A stretch of DNA of 64,000 nt from Azophilus sp965247035. Its GTDB lineage: Bacteria; Pseudomonadota; Gammaproteobacteria; Pseudomonadales; Azotimanducaceae. The position numbers and the translations under genes were made by a program. How positions within the stretch are numbered: the stretch's first letter is position 1; every line of letters starts with the position of its first letter. The notes below the pieces were generated by a model, which was given only the letters and a program-made list of their open reading frames with translations, had not been told where the DNA came from and searched no databases. Below are positions 44,183 through 52,630 of this stretch, in pieces. The stretch is from the NCBI GenBank assembly GCA_965247035.1, contig CBDFGJ010000001.1, positions 1 through 64,000 on the forward strand, read 5' to 3'.

Positions 44183-44317
44183 GTGAATTCAAGCTACCAG
44201 CCAAACAAAGCAGAACTTGAGGAAGATATGCGGGTAAATGTCTCATTTGAGGAAGCTGTGGACGCCTTGGCGGAGCCAGTTCAGATTAAGTATGTGGATA
44301 CTCCGGATTCGACATGA
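44183..44317 (+). CDS. Small 44-aa protein candidate inside the cassette
   Basis: GTG start, reading N-S-S-Y-Q-P-N-K-A-E-L-E-E-D-M-R and then V-S-F-E-E-A-V-D-A-L-A-E-P-V-Q. It resembles short N-K-A-E-L-E-E proteins seen as tiny genes in bacteria (weak recollection). It is transcribed opposite to the R-M genes. It ends 8 bp before the right repeat. No function can be given. Confidence 0.4.
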   Translation: MNSSYQPNKAELEEDMRVNVSFEEAVDALAEPVQIKYVDTPDST

Positions 44318-44325
44318 ACTCGGGT

Positions 44326-44356
44326 TTCGGCACTTTGCTACATAATCCCCATAATA
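44326..44356 (-). repeat. Right inverted repeat of the R-M cassette (31 bp)
   Basis: Reverse complement of the left repeat with one mismatch. It lies 15 bp from the argH stop, so the cassette sits immediately behind argH. Confidence 0.92.
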
Positions 44357-44370
44357 CTGCTTGGCACGGG

Positions 44371-45768
44371 TCAGCCTTGGTGAGCGGCCAACCGCGCGCG
44401 TCCCGCCTCAATGGCTTGGGCGACCTGAGCCGGCGCTGTCGCGCCAAAATGATTGCGCGCCGCTAAGGCGCCTGCAACGGACAGCACTTGAAACACGTCC
44501 GCCTCCACTGCGTCCCCAGCCAACTCCTGAAGGCGCTGCAGAGGAATTTGCTCAAGGCTCAGACCGTGCTTGACGGCATGGGCCACGACTTGGCCGACGG
44601 CTTGATGCGCATCCCGAAACGGCGTTCCCTTGCGCACGAGGTAGTCCGCCAAGTCAGTGGCGGTGGGAAAGCCCTGCTCGGCCGCCCGACGCATGGCGGC
44701 GGCGTTGGCCTCAATGTGGGGAATTAGGCCCAGCATGGCGGTCAGGCAGCCCGTTAGCGTGTCCACGGCGTCAAACAGCGGCTCCTTGTCTTCCTGATTG
44801 TCCTTGTTGTAGGCCAAGGGTTGGCTTTTCATCAGGGTCAGCAGCGCCGTCAGGTCGCCGTACACGCGCCCGGTCTTGCCGCGCACCAGTTCCGGCAGGT
44901 CGGGGTTTTTCTTCTGCGGCATGATGCTTGAACCGGTGCAGAAGCGGTCCGGCAGGGAAATAAAGGCGAAGGGTTGACTGCACCAAAGCACCAGCTCCTC
45001 GCACCAGCGGCTTAGATGCATCATGGTCATGGCCGCGACGGCGGCGAATTCAATGGCGAAGTCCCGGTCGCTGACCGCATCCAAGGAGTTGGCGGCAATG
45101 CCCTCGAACCCCAACGCCTGCGCCGTGAACTTGCGGTCGATGGGGAAGCTGGTGCCGGCCAGTGCGGCCGCGCCCAGAGGCATCATATTCACCCGCCGAC
45201 GGCAATCCACCAAGCGTTCAAGGTCGCGCAGCAGCATTTCGAACCAAGCCAGCAGATGGTGGCCAAAGGTGACCGGCTGGGCGGCTTGAAGATGGGTGAA
45301 GCCGGGCATCAGGGTGTTGGCGTAGCGTTGCGCCGCATCCAACAGCGCATGCAGCAGCGAACACTCCAAGGTCCTGAGTGCGTCGATTTCATGGCGCAGG
45401 TAAAGGCGCAAATCCGTGGCCACTTGGTCGTTGCGGGAACGGGCGGTGTGCAGCTTTTTGCCTGTTTCGCCGATGAGTTCGATCAGGCGGTGCTCAATGT
45501 TCATGTGAACGTCTTCCAGGTCGGTGCGCCACTGAAAGCTCCCGGCCTCAATTTCCGCCTCCACTTTTTTCAGCCCATCGACGATGCGCTCCACCTCGGC
45601 CGCCGTCAGCAGGCCGATTTTTCCGAGCATTCGACAGTGGGCTACGGAGCCGAGAATGTCGTGCCGGTACAGCCGCTGGTCGAAGGACACCGAGGCGGTG
45701 AAAGACTCAACAAAGGCGTCGGAGTCCTCCAGCAGGCGGCCCTGAAGCAGTTTCGGTTCCTTAGACAT
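44371..45768 (-). CDS. argH: Argininosuccinate lyase, 465 aa
   Basis: Last step of arginine synthesis: argininosuccinate to arginine and fumarate. Fumarase-superfamily signatures: KLHTARSRNDQVATDLRLY, GFTHLQAAQPVTFGHHLLAW and the hallmark GSSIMPQKKNPD. N-terminal W-R-T-D-L-E-D-V-H-M-N-I-E also fits. ATG 45768 gives the family start M-S-K-E-P-K-L-L-Q-G-R-L. Length normal. In Pseudomonas argH faces algZ-algR-hemC; here it faces a reduced version. Its 3' end borders the R-M cassette but is complete. Confidence 0.97.
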   Translation of the reverse strand: MSKEPKLLQGRLLEDSDAFVESFTASVSFDQRLYRHDILGSVAHCRMLGKIGLLTAAEVERIVDGLKKVEAEIEAGSFQWRTDLEDVHMNIEHRLIELIGETGKKLHTARSRNDQVATDLRLYLRHEIDALRTLECSLLHALLDAAQRYANTLMPGFTHLQAAQPVTFGHHLLAWFEMLLRDLERLVDCRRRVNMMPLGAAALAGTSFPIDRKFTAQALGFEGIAANSLDAVSDRDFAIEFAAVAAMTMMHLSRWCEELVLWCSQPFAFISLPDRFCTGSSIMPQKKNPDLPELVRGKTGRVYGDLTALLTLMKSQPLAYNKDNQEDKEPLFDAVDTLTGCLTAMLGLIPHIEANAAAMRRAAEQGFPTATDLADYLVRKGTPFRDAHQAVGQVVAHAVKHGLSLEQIPLQRLQELAGDAVEADVFQVLSVAGALAARNHFGATAPAQVAQAIEAGRARLAAHQG

Positions 45769-45774
45769 GGGCCA

Positions 45775-45780
45775 ATTATA
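45775..45780 (-). promoter_or_regulatory. TATAAT box 6 bp before argH start
   Basis: On the minus strand TATAAT is followed by TGGCCC and the ATG, which would give a leaderless or nearly leaderless argH mRNA if used. No -35 is evident. Could be chance. Confidence 0.25.
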
Positions 45781-45900
45781 GCGGCATGAACGGCGCGGCC
45801 ATGGCGCTAAGGGCGCCGCCAGCGCGGTTGGCGCTCGGCGCAATTCTTGACGGTGCCGGGCAATCTATGGCAAGGCTAAGATGTTTCATCATTGGACTAG

Positions 45901-46040
45901 GGAACCTCTGGCTCAATGCCAAGGATTGGCCATCGCATGGCGGCTGGAATCATTTATCTTCTATTTTCAATGGCCGGCACGTCATCGCAGCAGACTGGTC
46001 TTGTTGCACTACGAAAACCTGCGAATTTTTTGGAGGTTTC
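45901..46040 (-). mobile_element. MITE-like element (family A), about 140 bp
   Basis: Ends GGAACCTCTG and (reverse) GAAACCTCCA. The interior matches 56073-56212 in reverse orientation, including TTGGCCATCGCA and ATTTTCAATG. It is flanked by CTAG on one side and TTAG on the other, which fits a YTAR target. It carries no transposase. It occupies the place where algZ stands in Pseudomonas. Confidence 0.7.
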
Positions 46041-46171
46041 TTAGGGGCTCGGGGCATTCTCCAAGCCGAGTTTACAGGAGAACGGGCGATTGACCCGCAA
46101 ACAATTCAGCCCTTGCCCAATGCGTCAACGGCTGAACTCAGGCTAACGTCACTGAATTTGGCGCTAACCAC

Positions 46172-46624
46172 ATGACTCAGACAGCAATTTCTCTTGACGC
46201 CGCCAACCGCAATCGGCTGCGCCAACCTGCAACTCGGCCACGCCAGCCTAGGCTTGTCCATCAAACCAAACCGTCAATCGACCAGCTTGGCCGCAGTCAA
46301 ATAGTGGTTAAGTCCTTGCGCGGCATTGAGCTGGTGCCCGTTGAGGATGTACGTTGCTTCCTTGCTGGTGAAAAATACGTCACCATTCACCACGGTAAGG
46401 GGAAGACCATCACTAACGAATCTCTATGCAGTTTGGAAACGGAGTTTGGCGGCCGCTTCCTGCGAGTGCATCGCAACGCCTTGGTTGCCGTTAAATTCAT
46501 TGATGGGCTGGAACGCACGGCCCTAGGCTGCCACGAGTTAAGGGTCATGGGGGTGCCGGAGCGCGTCCGCGTCAGCCGCCGCCGGGCGGCAACGGTGCGC
46601 CGGGCGATTGCAGGCAACGCTTGA
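46172..46624 (+). CDS. LytTR DNA-binding protein without receiver domain (AlgR remnant), 150 aa
   Basis: Residues about 45-145 form a LytTR domain: L-V-P-V-E-D-V-R-C-F-L-A-G-E-K-Y-V-T, then SLCSLETEFGGRFLRVHRNA and LRVMGVPERVRVSRRRAATV. This equals the C-terminal half of AlgR, which in Pseudomonas stands directly before hemC as here. The N-terminal receiver domain and the sensor gene algZ are absent; the first 40 residues are unrelated low-complexity sequence. It may still bind DNA without phosphorylation control, or be decaying. The start is uncertain. Confidence 0.82.
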   Translation: MTQTAISLDAANRNRLRQPATRPRQPRLVHQTKPSIDQLGRSQIVVKSLRGIELVPVEDVRCFLAGEKYVTIHHGKGKTITNESLCSLETEFGGRFLRVHRNALVAVKFIDGLERTALGCHELRVMGVPERVRVSRRRAATVRRAIAGNA

Positions 46625-46869
46625 TGGCCGGCGCCTTGACCAAGGGCCAAGGTGGCCGTGCCAGACCGCGCCGCGGAGGTTGTCCAAGGTGCTTGTTGGC
46701 CAGTGCCTTGACCAAGGTCGCTGCCGCCATGCTCAATCGGGCCGCCCAGTTTGCCCCGTTCGTTGTAGGAGGAATAAGCCCTGATCATTTTTGAGCCGCC
46801 ACGCCTGATCGCGCCGCCCAGTTTGCCTAGGCGGCTTGGTGGCCGGTGCGTTGAAAATGGGGCCGCTGC
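46625..46869. other. Repeat-rich spacer between the LytTR gene and hemC
   Basis: Contains imperfect direct repeats: G-C-C-T-T-G-A-C-C-A-A-G-G at about 46632 and 46704, and CGCCCAGTTTGCC at about 46743 and 46817. No gene seen. Confidence 0.5.
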
Positions 46870-47784
46870 TTGAATAAAGTGCGCATAGCAACGCGCCGCA
46901 GCAAATTGGCTCTGTGGCAGGCATCCTTCGTCAAGTTGCAGCTTGAGTGCGCCCACCCTGGGTTGTCGGTTGAATTGGTGGGCATGACCACAGCCGGCGA
47001 CCGCTGGTTGGATGCCCCCTTAAGCGAATCCGGCGGCAAGGGCCTGTTCGTCAACGAACTTGAAGCGGCGCTGACACGGCGTGACGCGGACTTGGCCGTG
47101 CATTCCATGAAGGATGTGCCCAGCCGCTTGGCGCCGGATTTCGCCATGCCCGTCATCGGCTACCGGGAGGACGTCAGGGACGCTTGGATTAGCCCGCACG
47201 GTGGTCTGGACGCAGTGCCCTCGGGAGCAAAAGTGGGTTCGTCTAGCTTGCGGCGCAGAGCGCAGATACTGGCGTTGCGGCCAGACTTGGAGGTGGCGCC
47301 CATTCGCGGCAATCTAGACACCAGGTTGGCGAAGCTGGCGGCGGCGGATTTTGACGCCATCGTGCTGGCCATGGCGGGGCTCAAACGCTTGGGCTGGACG
47401 CAGCACGTCACCGAGGTGTTGCCGGTCTCCCGCTGCCTGCCAGCGGCTGGCCAAGGCGCGCTCGGTGTCGAATGCCGCGCTGATGACCAGCAAGCTCTGC
47501 ACTTGCTCACCCCTCTGCGCGATCCAACTGCCGCCGCTTGCGTGGAGGCGGAACGCGGTGTCGCCGCCGCCCTTGGCGCGGACTGCGGCACGCCCTTGGC
47601 CGTCTATGCGGAAATGGACGGTGACCTGCTGACCTTGCGGGCGCTGCTTGCATCCATCGATGGGCAAAGGGTACTGAAGGCGAGGGCGGACGGCCCACCC
47701 GACGCCGAGCTGGTGACGATGGTGGTGGACGAATTGAAGGCCCAGGGAGCGCTTCAGATTTTGGCTGCCATGGGCCGCAATTGA
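46870..47784 (+). CDS. hemC: Porphobilinogen deaminase (hydroxymethylbilane synthase), 304 aa
   Basis: Polymerises four porphobilinogens into hydroxymethylbilane, using a dipyrromethane cofactor bound to a cysteine. Signatures: RIATRRSKLALWQA, HSMKDVPSRL, GSSSLRRRAQIL, PIRGNLDTRL and, near the C terminus, LGADCGTPLAVYA with the cofactor cysteine. The start is TTG 46870, reading M-N-K-V-R-I-A-T; no ATG is available. Length normal. hemD overlaps its stop, so the genes are coupled. Confidence 0.96.
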   Translation: MNKVRIATRRSKLALWQASFVKLQLECAHPGLSVELVGMTTAGDRWLDAPLSESGGKGLFVNELEAALTRRDADLAVHSMKDVPSRLAPDFAMPVIGYREDVRDAWISPHGGLDAVPSGAKVGSSSLRRRAQILALRPDLEVAPIRGNLDTRLAKLAAADFDAIVLAMAGLKRLGWTQHVTEVLPVSRCLPAAGQGALGVECRADDQQALHLLTPLRDPTAAACVEAERGVAAALGADCGTPLAVYAEMDGDLLTLRALLASIDGQRVLKARADGPPDAELVTMVVDELKAQGALQILAAMGRN

Positions 47785-48449
47785 GGATTTGGGTTACCCG
47801 TTCAGAGCCGGGTGCCAGCGTCTTGACCAAGGCCCTGACTGATGCTGGGTATCAGGTGTTCAAGGCCCCTGTCCTGGAAACCCGCGCCCTGGCTTTCGAG
47901 TTGCCTCGCGGCCGCTTTGACTTCGCCGTTTTCTTGTCCGCCAGCGGTGCTCGGTTCGCTGCCGCCCGGCTTAGGGGCTGCTTTGATCGGGCATTCGCCG
48001 TTGGCCGGAGCACCGCCGCCGCCTTGTCCGGGCACGACGTCTTGGCCGATGCCGCCGCCTTGGAGTCCAGTGAAGGTCTGCTTGCAGCCCTGCCCAAGGC
48101 GAAGGGGCGACGAATTCTCTTGGTGACTGGTGTGGGAGGACGCACTCTCCTGGCCCCGGCGCTTCGGCGTCAGGGTGCACAGGTGGAGCGTCTTGAAGTG
48201 TATGAACGCCGGTCGAGGACGCCGGCCATTGATTCTGCGTCGATCGACGCCATCCTGGTCTCCAGTGGCGATGGATTCCGGCAGGCTGCGCAGGTATGGT
48301 TTGAATCCGGCGGAGCTGGGAGCGTGTTGTTGTTGGCGCCTTCAATGCGGGTTGGGGCGCTAGCGGCGAAGCTAGGCGTCGCCAACGTCATTTATTGCGA
48401 TGGTGCCGGTCCCGCAGCGGTGCTGGATGCCTTGCGGAGAATGGGATAG
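47781..48449 (+). CDS. hemD: Uroporphyrinogen-III synthase, 222 aa
   Basis: Closes hydroxymethylbilane into uroporphyrinogen III with inversion of ring D. The family diverges strongly, but WVTRSEPGASVLTKALTDAG at the N terminus, VFLSASGARF, LLVTGVGGRTLL and ILVSSGDGFRQA fit, and its place after hemC is conserved. The TTG start overlaps the hemC stop (TTGA). Slightly shorter than the E. coli enzyme. Confidence 0.92.
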   Translation: MRIWVTRSEPGASVLTKALTDAGYQVFKAPVLETRALAFELPRGRFDFAVFLSASGARFAAARLRGCFDRAFAVGRSTAAALSGHDVLADAAALESSEGLLAALPKAKGRRILLVTGVGGRTLLAPALRRQGAQVERLEVYERRSRTPAIDSASIDAILVSSGDGFRQAAQVWFESGGAGSVLLLAPSMRVGALAAKLGVANVIYCDGAGPAAVLDALRRMG

Positions 48450-48453
48450 GTGG

Positions 48454-49509
48454 ATGGCTGAAGTAACTGACCAAGCTCCTGAAGACGGCCTTGCCGAGCA
48501 ACCCTTAACCACGCAAGCAAGGGAGGTCAGGCCGCGCCGGCAAGGACGTCTGCTGGCTGCGTTGGCGCTGCTGCTCTCCTTCGCCTCCTTGGCCAGCGCT
48601 TGCTATCTCTACTTTGATCTCATCTACCTGGACCCCGACGAGCCCCTGACGCGGGATTTGGCCGTGGTGATGACGGGGCAAGCGGAATTGAAAAGGCGGC
48701 TGCTTGAGCAGGATGAGCAGTGGCGGCGGCAGCTTGACGCCGCTTCGGCCCAATTCGCCGAACGCCTACAGGCGGTCGAAGCGTCGCTGGCTGAGCGGCT
48801 GAACCAGGCAAACCGAGCGCAGCCCCATCCCGAGCGGGACTGGAAGCTCGCTGAAGTGGAGTACCTGCTGCGGGCGGCGAATCATCAGTTGCTCATGCAG
48901 CAGGACGTCGCCACCGCGCTTGACCTGCTGCGCAATGCAGACGCAGTAGTGCGGTTGTTGGATGACATGAGCTTGCACGGTGTGCGCTCGGCTCTTGGCA
49001 ACGAAATTCTGAGCTTGGAGCAGGTTGGCGGCGTTGATGTTCAGGGCCTCTACCTGCGTCTCAATGCGCTCAAGCGAGGGCTTTCTGCGGCTGCCTTAGC
49101 CGCCCCGGAACGCCGCTTACCGGCCGCGGCCGAACAAGCGGAGGATGCCGGTGGCGGCATCCTGTCGGCCTTGGCGCAGGAGTTCCGCAGTCTCGTGCAG
49201 TTCCGCCGCATTGATGCCGAGGTGCGGCCGCTGATGGCGCCGAAGGAAGGCGCCTATCTCGAACTGAATCTACGCCTCATGCTTGAACAGGCCCAGTTGG
49301 CCCTGCTCAAGCGGGATCAAGAAGTGTTTGAGAGCAGCCTGGATTCGGCCCATGAGTGGGCGTCTGCATATTTGGACGCGGATGACCCGGCCACCCAAGG
49401 CGCCATCCGGGCTTTGGCGGAGTTGCGGCAGGTGCGGTTGAACCGTCCACGCCCGGACATCTCCGCTTCCTTGGTTGAGCTGGCTAAGGTGCGGCAGGGC
49501 GGCCGATGA
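48454..49509 (+). CDS. hemX: HemX-like membrane protein, 351 aa
   Basis: After a short cytoplasmic region comes one membrane helix (LLAALALLLSFASLASACYL), followed by a long helical periplasmic part with D-W-K-L-A-E-V-E-Y-L-L-R-A-A-N and coiled-coil stretches. This is the HemX layout. The protein is often annotated as a uroporphyrinogen methyltransferase, but it lacks the SAM-binding domain. It lies in the usual place between hemD and hemY. ATG 48454 is used because GGTGG is near and upstream codons belong to hemD. Role in heme synthesis is likely but not proven. Confidence 0.9.
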   Translation: MAEVTDQAPEDGLAEQPLTTQAREVRPRRQGRLLAALALLLSFASLASACYLYFDLIYLDPDEPLTRDLAVVMTGQAELKRRLLEQDEQWRRQLDAASAQFAERLQAVEASLAERLNQANRAQPHPERDWKLAEVEYLLRAANHQLLMQQDVATALDLLRNADAVVRLLDDMSLHGVRSALGNEILSLEQVGGVDVQGLYLRLNALKRGLSAAALAAPERRLPAAAEQAEDAGGGILSALAQEFRSLVQFRRIDAEVRPLMAPKEGAYLELNLRLMLEQAQLALLKRDQEVFESSLDSAHEWASAYLDADDPATQGAIRALAELRQVRLNRPRPDISASLVELAKVRQGGR

Positions 49510-50690
49510 AGACTCGCATTCTGCTGCTCATCGCCGTCATCCTGGTTGGCGGCTTGGTTGGCACCCTGATGCAACGGGACCCCGGCTATCTGCTGCTGGC
49601 CTACGACGGCGCTGCAATGGAGACCAGCCTGTGGTTCGGTATGGTTCTTCTAGCCATCGTCTACGCCGTTGTGCGCATCACCTTGTTCCTGTTTGGACGC
49701 CTCATTCACGGCAAGGGAATTCTCGCTGCCTGGAGCAAAAACCGGCGCGTTCAAATATCCATGCGGGATACGGCGCGGGGTCTGCTGCTGCTGGAGGAAG
49801 GCAACTGGCTGCAGGCAAAAAAACTGCTGACCGGTGCCGTCGCCAGCGCCGCCGCGCCGGCCGTCAACTACTTGGCCGCCGCTCGCGCTGCGCATGAGCT
49901 GGGCGCTGCAGACGAACGCGATGAGCTACTGCGTCGGGCGCGTGAATCAAGCCCTGAGGTGGCGGTTGCGGCCAGTTTGTCTGAGGTCTCCATGTTGATG
50001 GCCGCAGAGGAGTGGAAGCAAGCGTTGGTCATGCTGTTGCAGTTGCGGGAGGGCGCGCCCAAGCATCCGCTGGTGGCCATGCGCCTGCTGCGCTGCTGCG
50101 AGGCTATGCAGGATTGGCGGCAGTTGGCCGACTTGGTTGTTGCCGTGCGCAAAGCCAAGGTGATGGATCGACAAGCGCTCGAGGAGCTGGAGGTCAAAGC
50201 GTGGCGGGGCCTGCTTGCTGCGAGTGGGCTTGAGGCTTGGCGGCAGCTGCCCAAGGGGCTGAAGAGCGACCCAGAGCTGGTGCAGGCGGCGGTCGAGGGA
50301 ATGCAAGCGGCGGACGATACGGCTGCTGCTGAGAAGCTATTGCGGGAAGCCCTCAACAGCGCTTGGCGCAGTGAACTGGTGCGCCTCTACGGCTGCCTCA
50401 GGTCGCCCGTGCCGGAAAAGCAGTTGGCTCGGGCCGAGGCTTGGTTGCAGGAGCGGCCGAACGATGGCGAACTGCTGTTGGCGGCTGGCCGCTTGGCGCT
50501 GATGAATGCACAGTGGAGTAGGGCGCGGGAATTCATGGAGGCCGCTTGGCGCGTTGAACCGACGGCATTGGTCCAAGCGGAGCTGGGCCGCTTGCTGTGC
50601 TCACTGGGCGAATCGAGCCGGGGCAACGAGTTGCTGGTCAAGTCGGCCACTGGCTTGCCGGAACTGCCGCTGCCGCAACGCACAGGCTGA
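49506..50690 (+). CDS. hemY: HemY-like TPR membrane protein, 394 aa
   Basis: Two N-terminal membrane helices (ILLLIAVILVGGLVGTLM and SLWFGMVLLAIVYAVVRITL), with the family motif D-P-G-Y-L-L-L-A-Y between them, then tetratricopeptide-like helices (LLLLEEGNWLQAKKLL ... AAGRLALMNAQWSRAREFME). The proteobacterial HemY of this type is not protoporphyrinogen oxidase; it is thought to help organise heme synthesis at the membrane. ATG overlaps the hemX stop by 4 bp, so the four hem genes form one operon. Confidence 0.92.
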   Translation: MKTRILLLIAVILVGGLVGTLMQRDPGYLLLAYDGAAMETSLWFGMVLLAIVYAVVRITLFLFGRLIHGKGILAAWSKNRRVQISMRDTARGLLLLEEGNWLQAKKLLTGAVASAAAPAVNYLAAARAAHELGAADERDELLRRARESSPEVAVAASLSEVSMLMAAEEWKQALVMLLQLREGAPKHPLVAMRLLRCCEAMQDWRQLADLVVAVRKAKVMDRQALEELEVKAWRGLLAASGLEAWRQLPKGLKSDPELVQAAVEGMQAADDTAAAEKLLREALNSAWRSELVRLYGCLRSPVPEKQLARAEAWLQERPNDGELLLAAGRLALMNAQWSRAREFMEAAWRVEPTALVQAELGRLLCSLGESSRGNELLVKSATGLPELPLPQRTG

Positions 50691-51103
50691 GGTCAGACGC
50701 CTTTCTTTATGGAGCCGCCTTAGGGCGCCTCGAAAATCCGCCCTGTTCGACCGGCACTTTGGGTGGACGAACCCGCCAGTCAGCGGCTCAACGCCAACTT
50801 CAAATCAGTCGCGCCGACGTGCGGCGTTGAAAACAGGCAAAAATCGAGACGCCTCGTGTATCTCGGCGAGGGCTTCAAGCTCTAGCTGCCGGCCGGGGTT
50901 CATGGCTCTGCAAGCGAAGGTGGGGTGGCGATGAAGCAAGGGCTCTGGCTGCTGCGGATTGGGCAGCAACAGGCGTTGGCGCCCCAATTGCAGCTTAAAC
51001 GGGGTGGGCCTGATTGGGCCTTGGTTCCGTGCGGCGCTTGCCTGCCGGCGCACCCGTCGTTGCACCAAGGGGATGGGCGCAGGCACGAGCTTAGCGCACC
51101 GGC
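50691..51103. other. Intergenic region between convergent hemY and rho, with repeat family C
   Basis: Positions 51053-51104 match 11097-11145 in the rpmI-rplT spacer (core GGGGATGGGCGCAGGCACGA). No gene and no standard terminator seen. Confidence 0.55.
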
Positions 51104-52369
51104 CTATTTGCCGCGCATGGAGTTGAAGAATTCCCCGTTGGTCTTGGTGTTTTTGAGCTTGTTAATCAGCCACTCAAGGGCCACCAAGTCATCCATGTCG
51201 TGCAGGAGCTTGCGCAGAATCCACACGTTTTGAAGTTCTATTTCGCCTACGATCAACTCCTCCCGCCTCGTGCCGGAGCGGCGGATGTTAATGGCCGGAT
51301 ACACCCGCTTCTCCGCGATCTTGCGCTCCAAGTGCAGTTCTTGGTTGCCGGTGCCCTTGAATTCCTCGTAGATCACCTCGTCCATCTTCGAGCCGGTGTC
51401 CACCAAGCAGGTGGCCAGTATGGTCAGGCTGCCGCCTTCCTCAATATTGCGGGCGGCGCCGAAGAACCGTTTTGGCCGCTCCAGCGCATGAGCGTCAACG
51501 CCGCCGGTCAGCACCTTGCCGGATGAGGGCACGATGGTGTTGTAGGCGCGGGCAAGCCGGGTCATGGAATCGAGCAAAATCACCACGTTCTTCCTGTGCT
51601 CGACCAGCCGCTTGGCTTTCTCGATCACCATCTCCGCCACCTGCACATGTCGGGACGGCGGCTCGTCGAACGTGCTTGCCACCACTTCGCCGCGCACGGT
51701 GCGCTGCATTTCAGTGACTTCTTCCGGCCGTTCGTCGATCAGCAGGACGATGAGCACCACATCCGGGTCATTCGTCGTAATGGATTGGGCGACGTTCTGC
51801 AGCACCAGCGTTTTGCCGGCCTTGGGCGGGGAGACGATCAGGCCGCGCTGGCCCTTGCCCACGGGCGCGATCAGATCCACCGTGCGGGCGGTCAAATCCT
51901 CGGTGCTGCCGTTGCCTCGCTCCAGTGTGAAGCGTTCAGTGGGGAATAGGGGGGTGAGGTTCTCAAACAGGATCTTGTGCTTCTTCGAGCTTGGCTCGCT
52001 GAAGTTGATCTCGTCCACCTTAAGCATGGCGAAGTAGCGCTCACCGTCCTTGGGTGGGCGAATCTTGCCGGCTAGGCCATCGCCGGTGCGCAGGTTGAAG
52101 CGGCGTATCTGGCTCGGTGAAACGTAGATGTCGTCCGGGCCGGCAAGATAGGAACTGTCCGGCGAGCGCAGAAAGCCGAAGCCGTCCTGCAGAATCTCCA
52201 AGGTGCCGGTGCCGAACACATCCTCGCCAGCTTTGGCCTGCTTGCGCACGATGGCGGCGATGACTTCCTGTTTGCGGGAGCGGGCCAGGTTGTCGAGACC
52301 GAGGTCACGCCCCATGTCTACGAGCTCGCTTACCGGTTTGGCTTTAAGGTCCTTCAGATGCATCGCCAT
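51104..52369 (-). CDS. rho: Transcription termination factor Rho, 421 aa
   Basis: Hexameric RNA helicase that terminates transcription. N-terminal helix domain (LARSRKQEVIAAIVRKQAK), RNA-binding cold-shock-like domain (EILQDGFGFLRSPDSSYL), then the ATPase with Walker A PPKAGKT, Walker B VLIVLLIDERPEEV, the Q/R-loop segment LDSMTRLARAYNT and GGVDAHALERPKRFFGAARN. Length normal. It lies downstream of trxA on the same strand, the common gammaproteobacterial order, with a hairpin between them. Confidence 0.98.
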   Translation of the reverse strand: MAMHLKDLKAKPVSELVDMGRDLGLDNLARSRKQEVIAAIVRKQAKAGEDVFGTGTLEILQDGFGFLRSPDSSYLAGPDDIYVSPSQIRRFNLRTGDGLAGKIRPPKDGERYFAMLKVDEINFSEPSSKKHKILFENLTPLFPTERFTLERGNGSTEDLTARTVDLIAPVGKGQRGLIVSPPKAGKTLVLQNVAQSITTNDPDVVLIVLLIDERPEEVTEMQRTVRGEVVASTFDEPPSRHVQVAEMVIEKAKRLVEHRKNVVILLDSMTRLARAYNTIVPSSGKVLTGGVDAHALERPKRFFGAARNIEEGGSLTILATCLVDTGSKMDEVIYEEFKGTGNQELHLERKIAEKRVYPAINIRRSGTRREELIVGEIELQNVWILRKLLHDMDDLVALEWLINKLKNTKTNGEFFNSMRGK

Positions 52370-52581
52370 AGGATTTGCGCTTCCTCAGATTGAAAGGGAT
52401 TGGGGTTTGTGAGGTTAAAGTTGTTGGCTTAAACGGCACCGTTGGATCGCCACCTCGTAGGGCTTCGCCTTAGGCTTTCAGGCTGCAAGGCCCAGATGAG
52501 GGAAAGTAATTTTGCAGATGGCCGAGTTAAGGCGTCGTTCCCCACCTAACCCAAGCCTAAGTCTAGTGCTTTGATTGGCGG

Positions 52582-52623
52582 CGTCAAGCGGGATGCGAGG
52601 GGGTTAGTGCATCCCGCTTGACG
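52582..52623 (-). terminator. Perfect 15-bp stem hairpin after trxA
   Basis: CGTCAAGCGGGATGC and GCATCCCGCTTGACG flank a 12-nt loop, 8 bp after the trxA stop. No T-run follows on the minus strand, so it may pause or partly attenuate transcription, or protect the trxA mRNA 3' end, rather than act as a strong intrinsic terminator. Confidence 0.6.
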
Positions 52624-52630
52624 AAGAGGT

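Larger units (their letters stand above)
42085..44356. mobile_element. AT-rich restriction-modification cassette bounded by 31-bp inverted repeats
   Basis: The ends 42085-42115 and 44326-44356 are inverted copies with 30 of 31 bases equal. Between them lie a methyltransferase, a cut restriction enzyme gene and a small frame, all much more AT-rich than the flanks. No transposase is inside and no clear target duplication is seen. Movement by an enzyme acting in trans, or exchange by recombination at the repeats, is inference. Confidence 0.75.
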
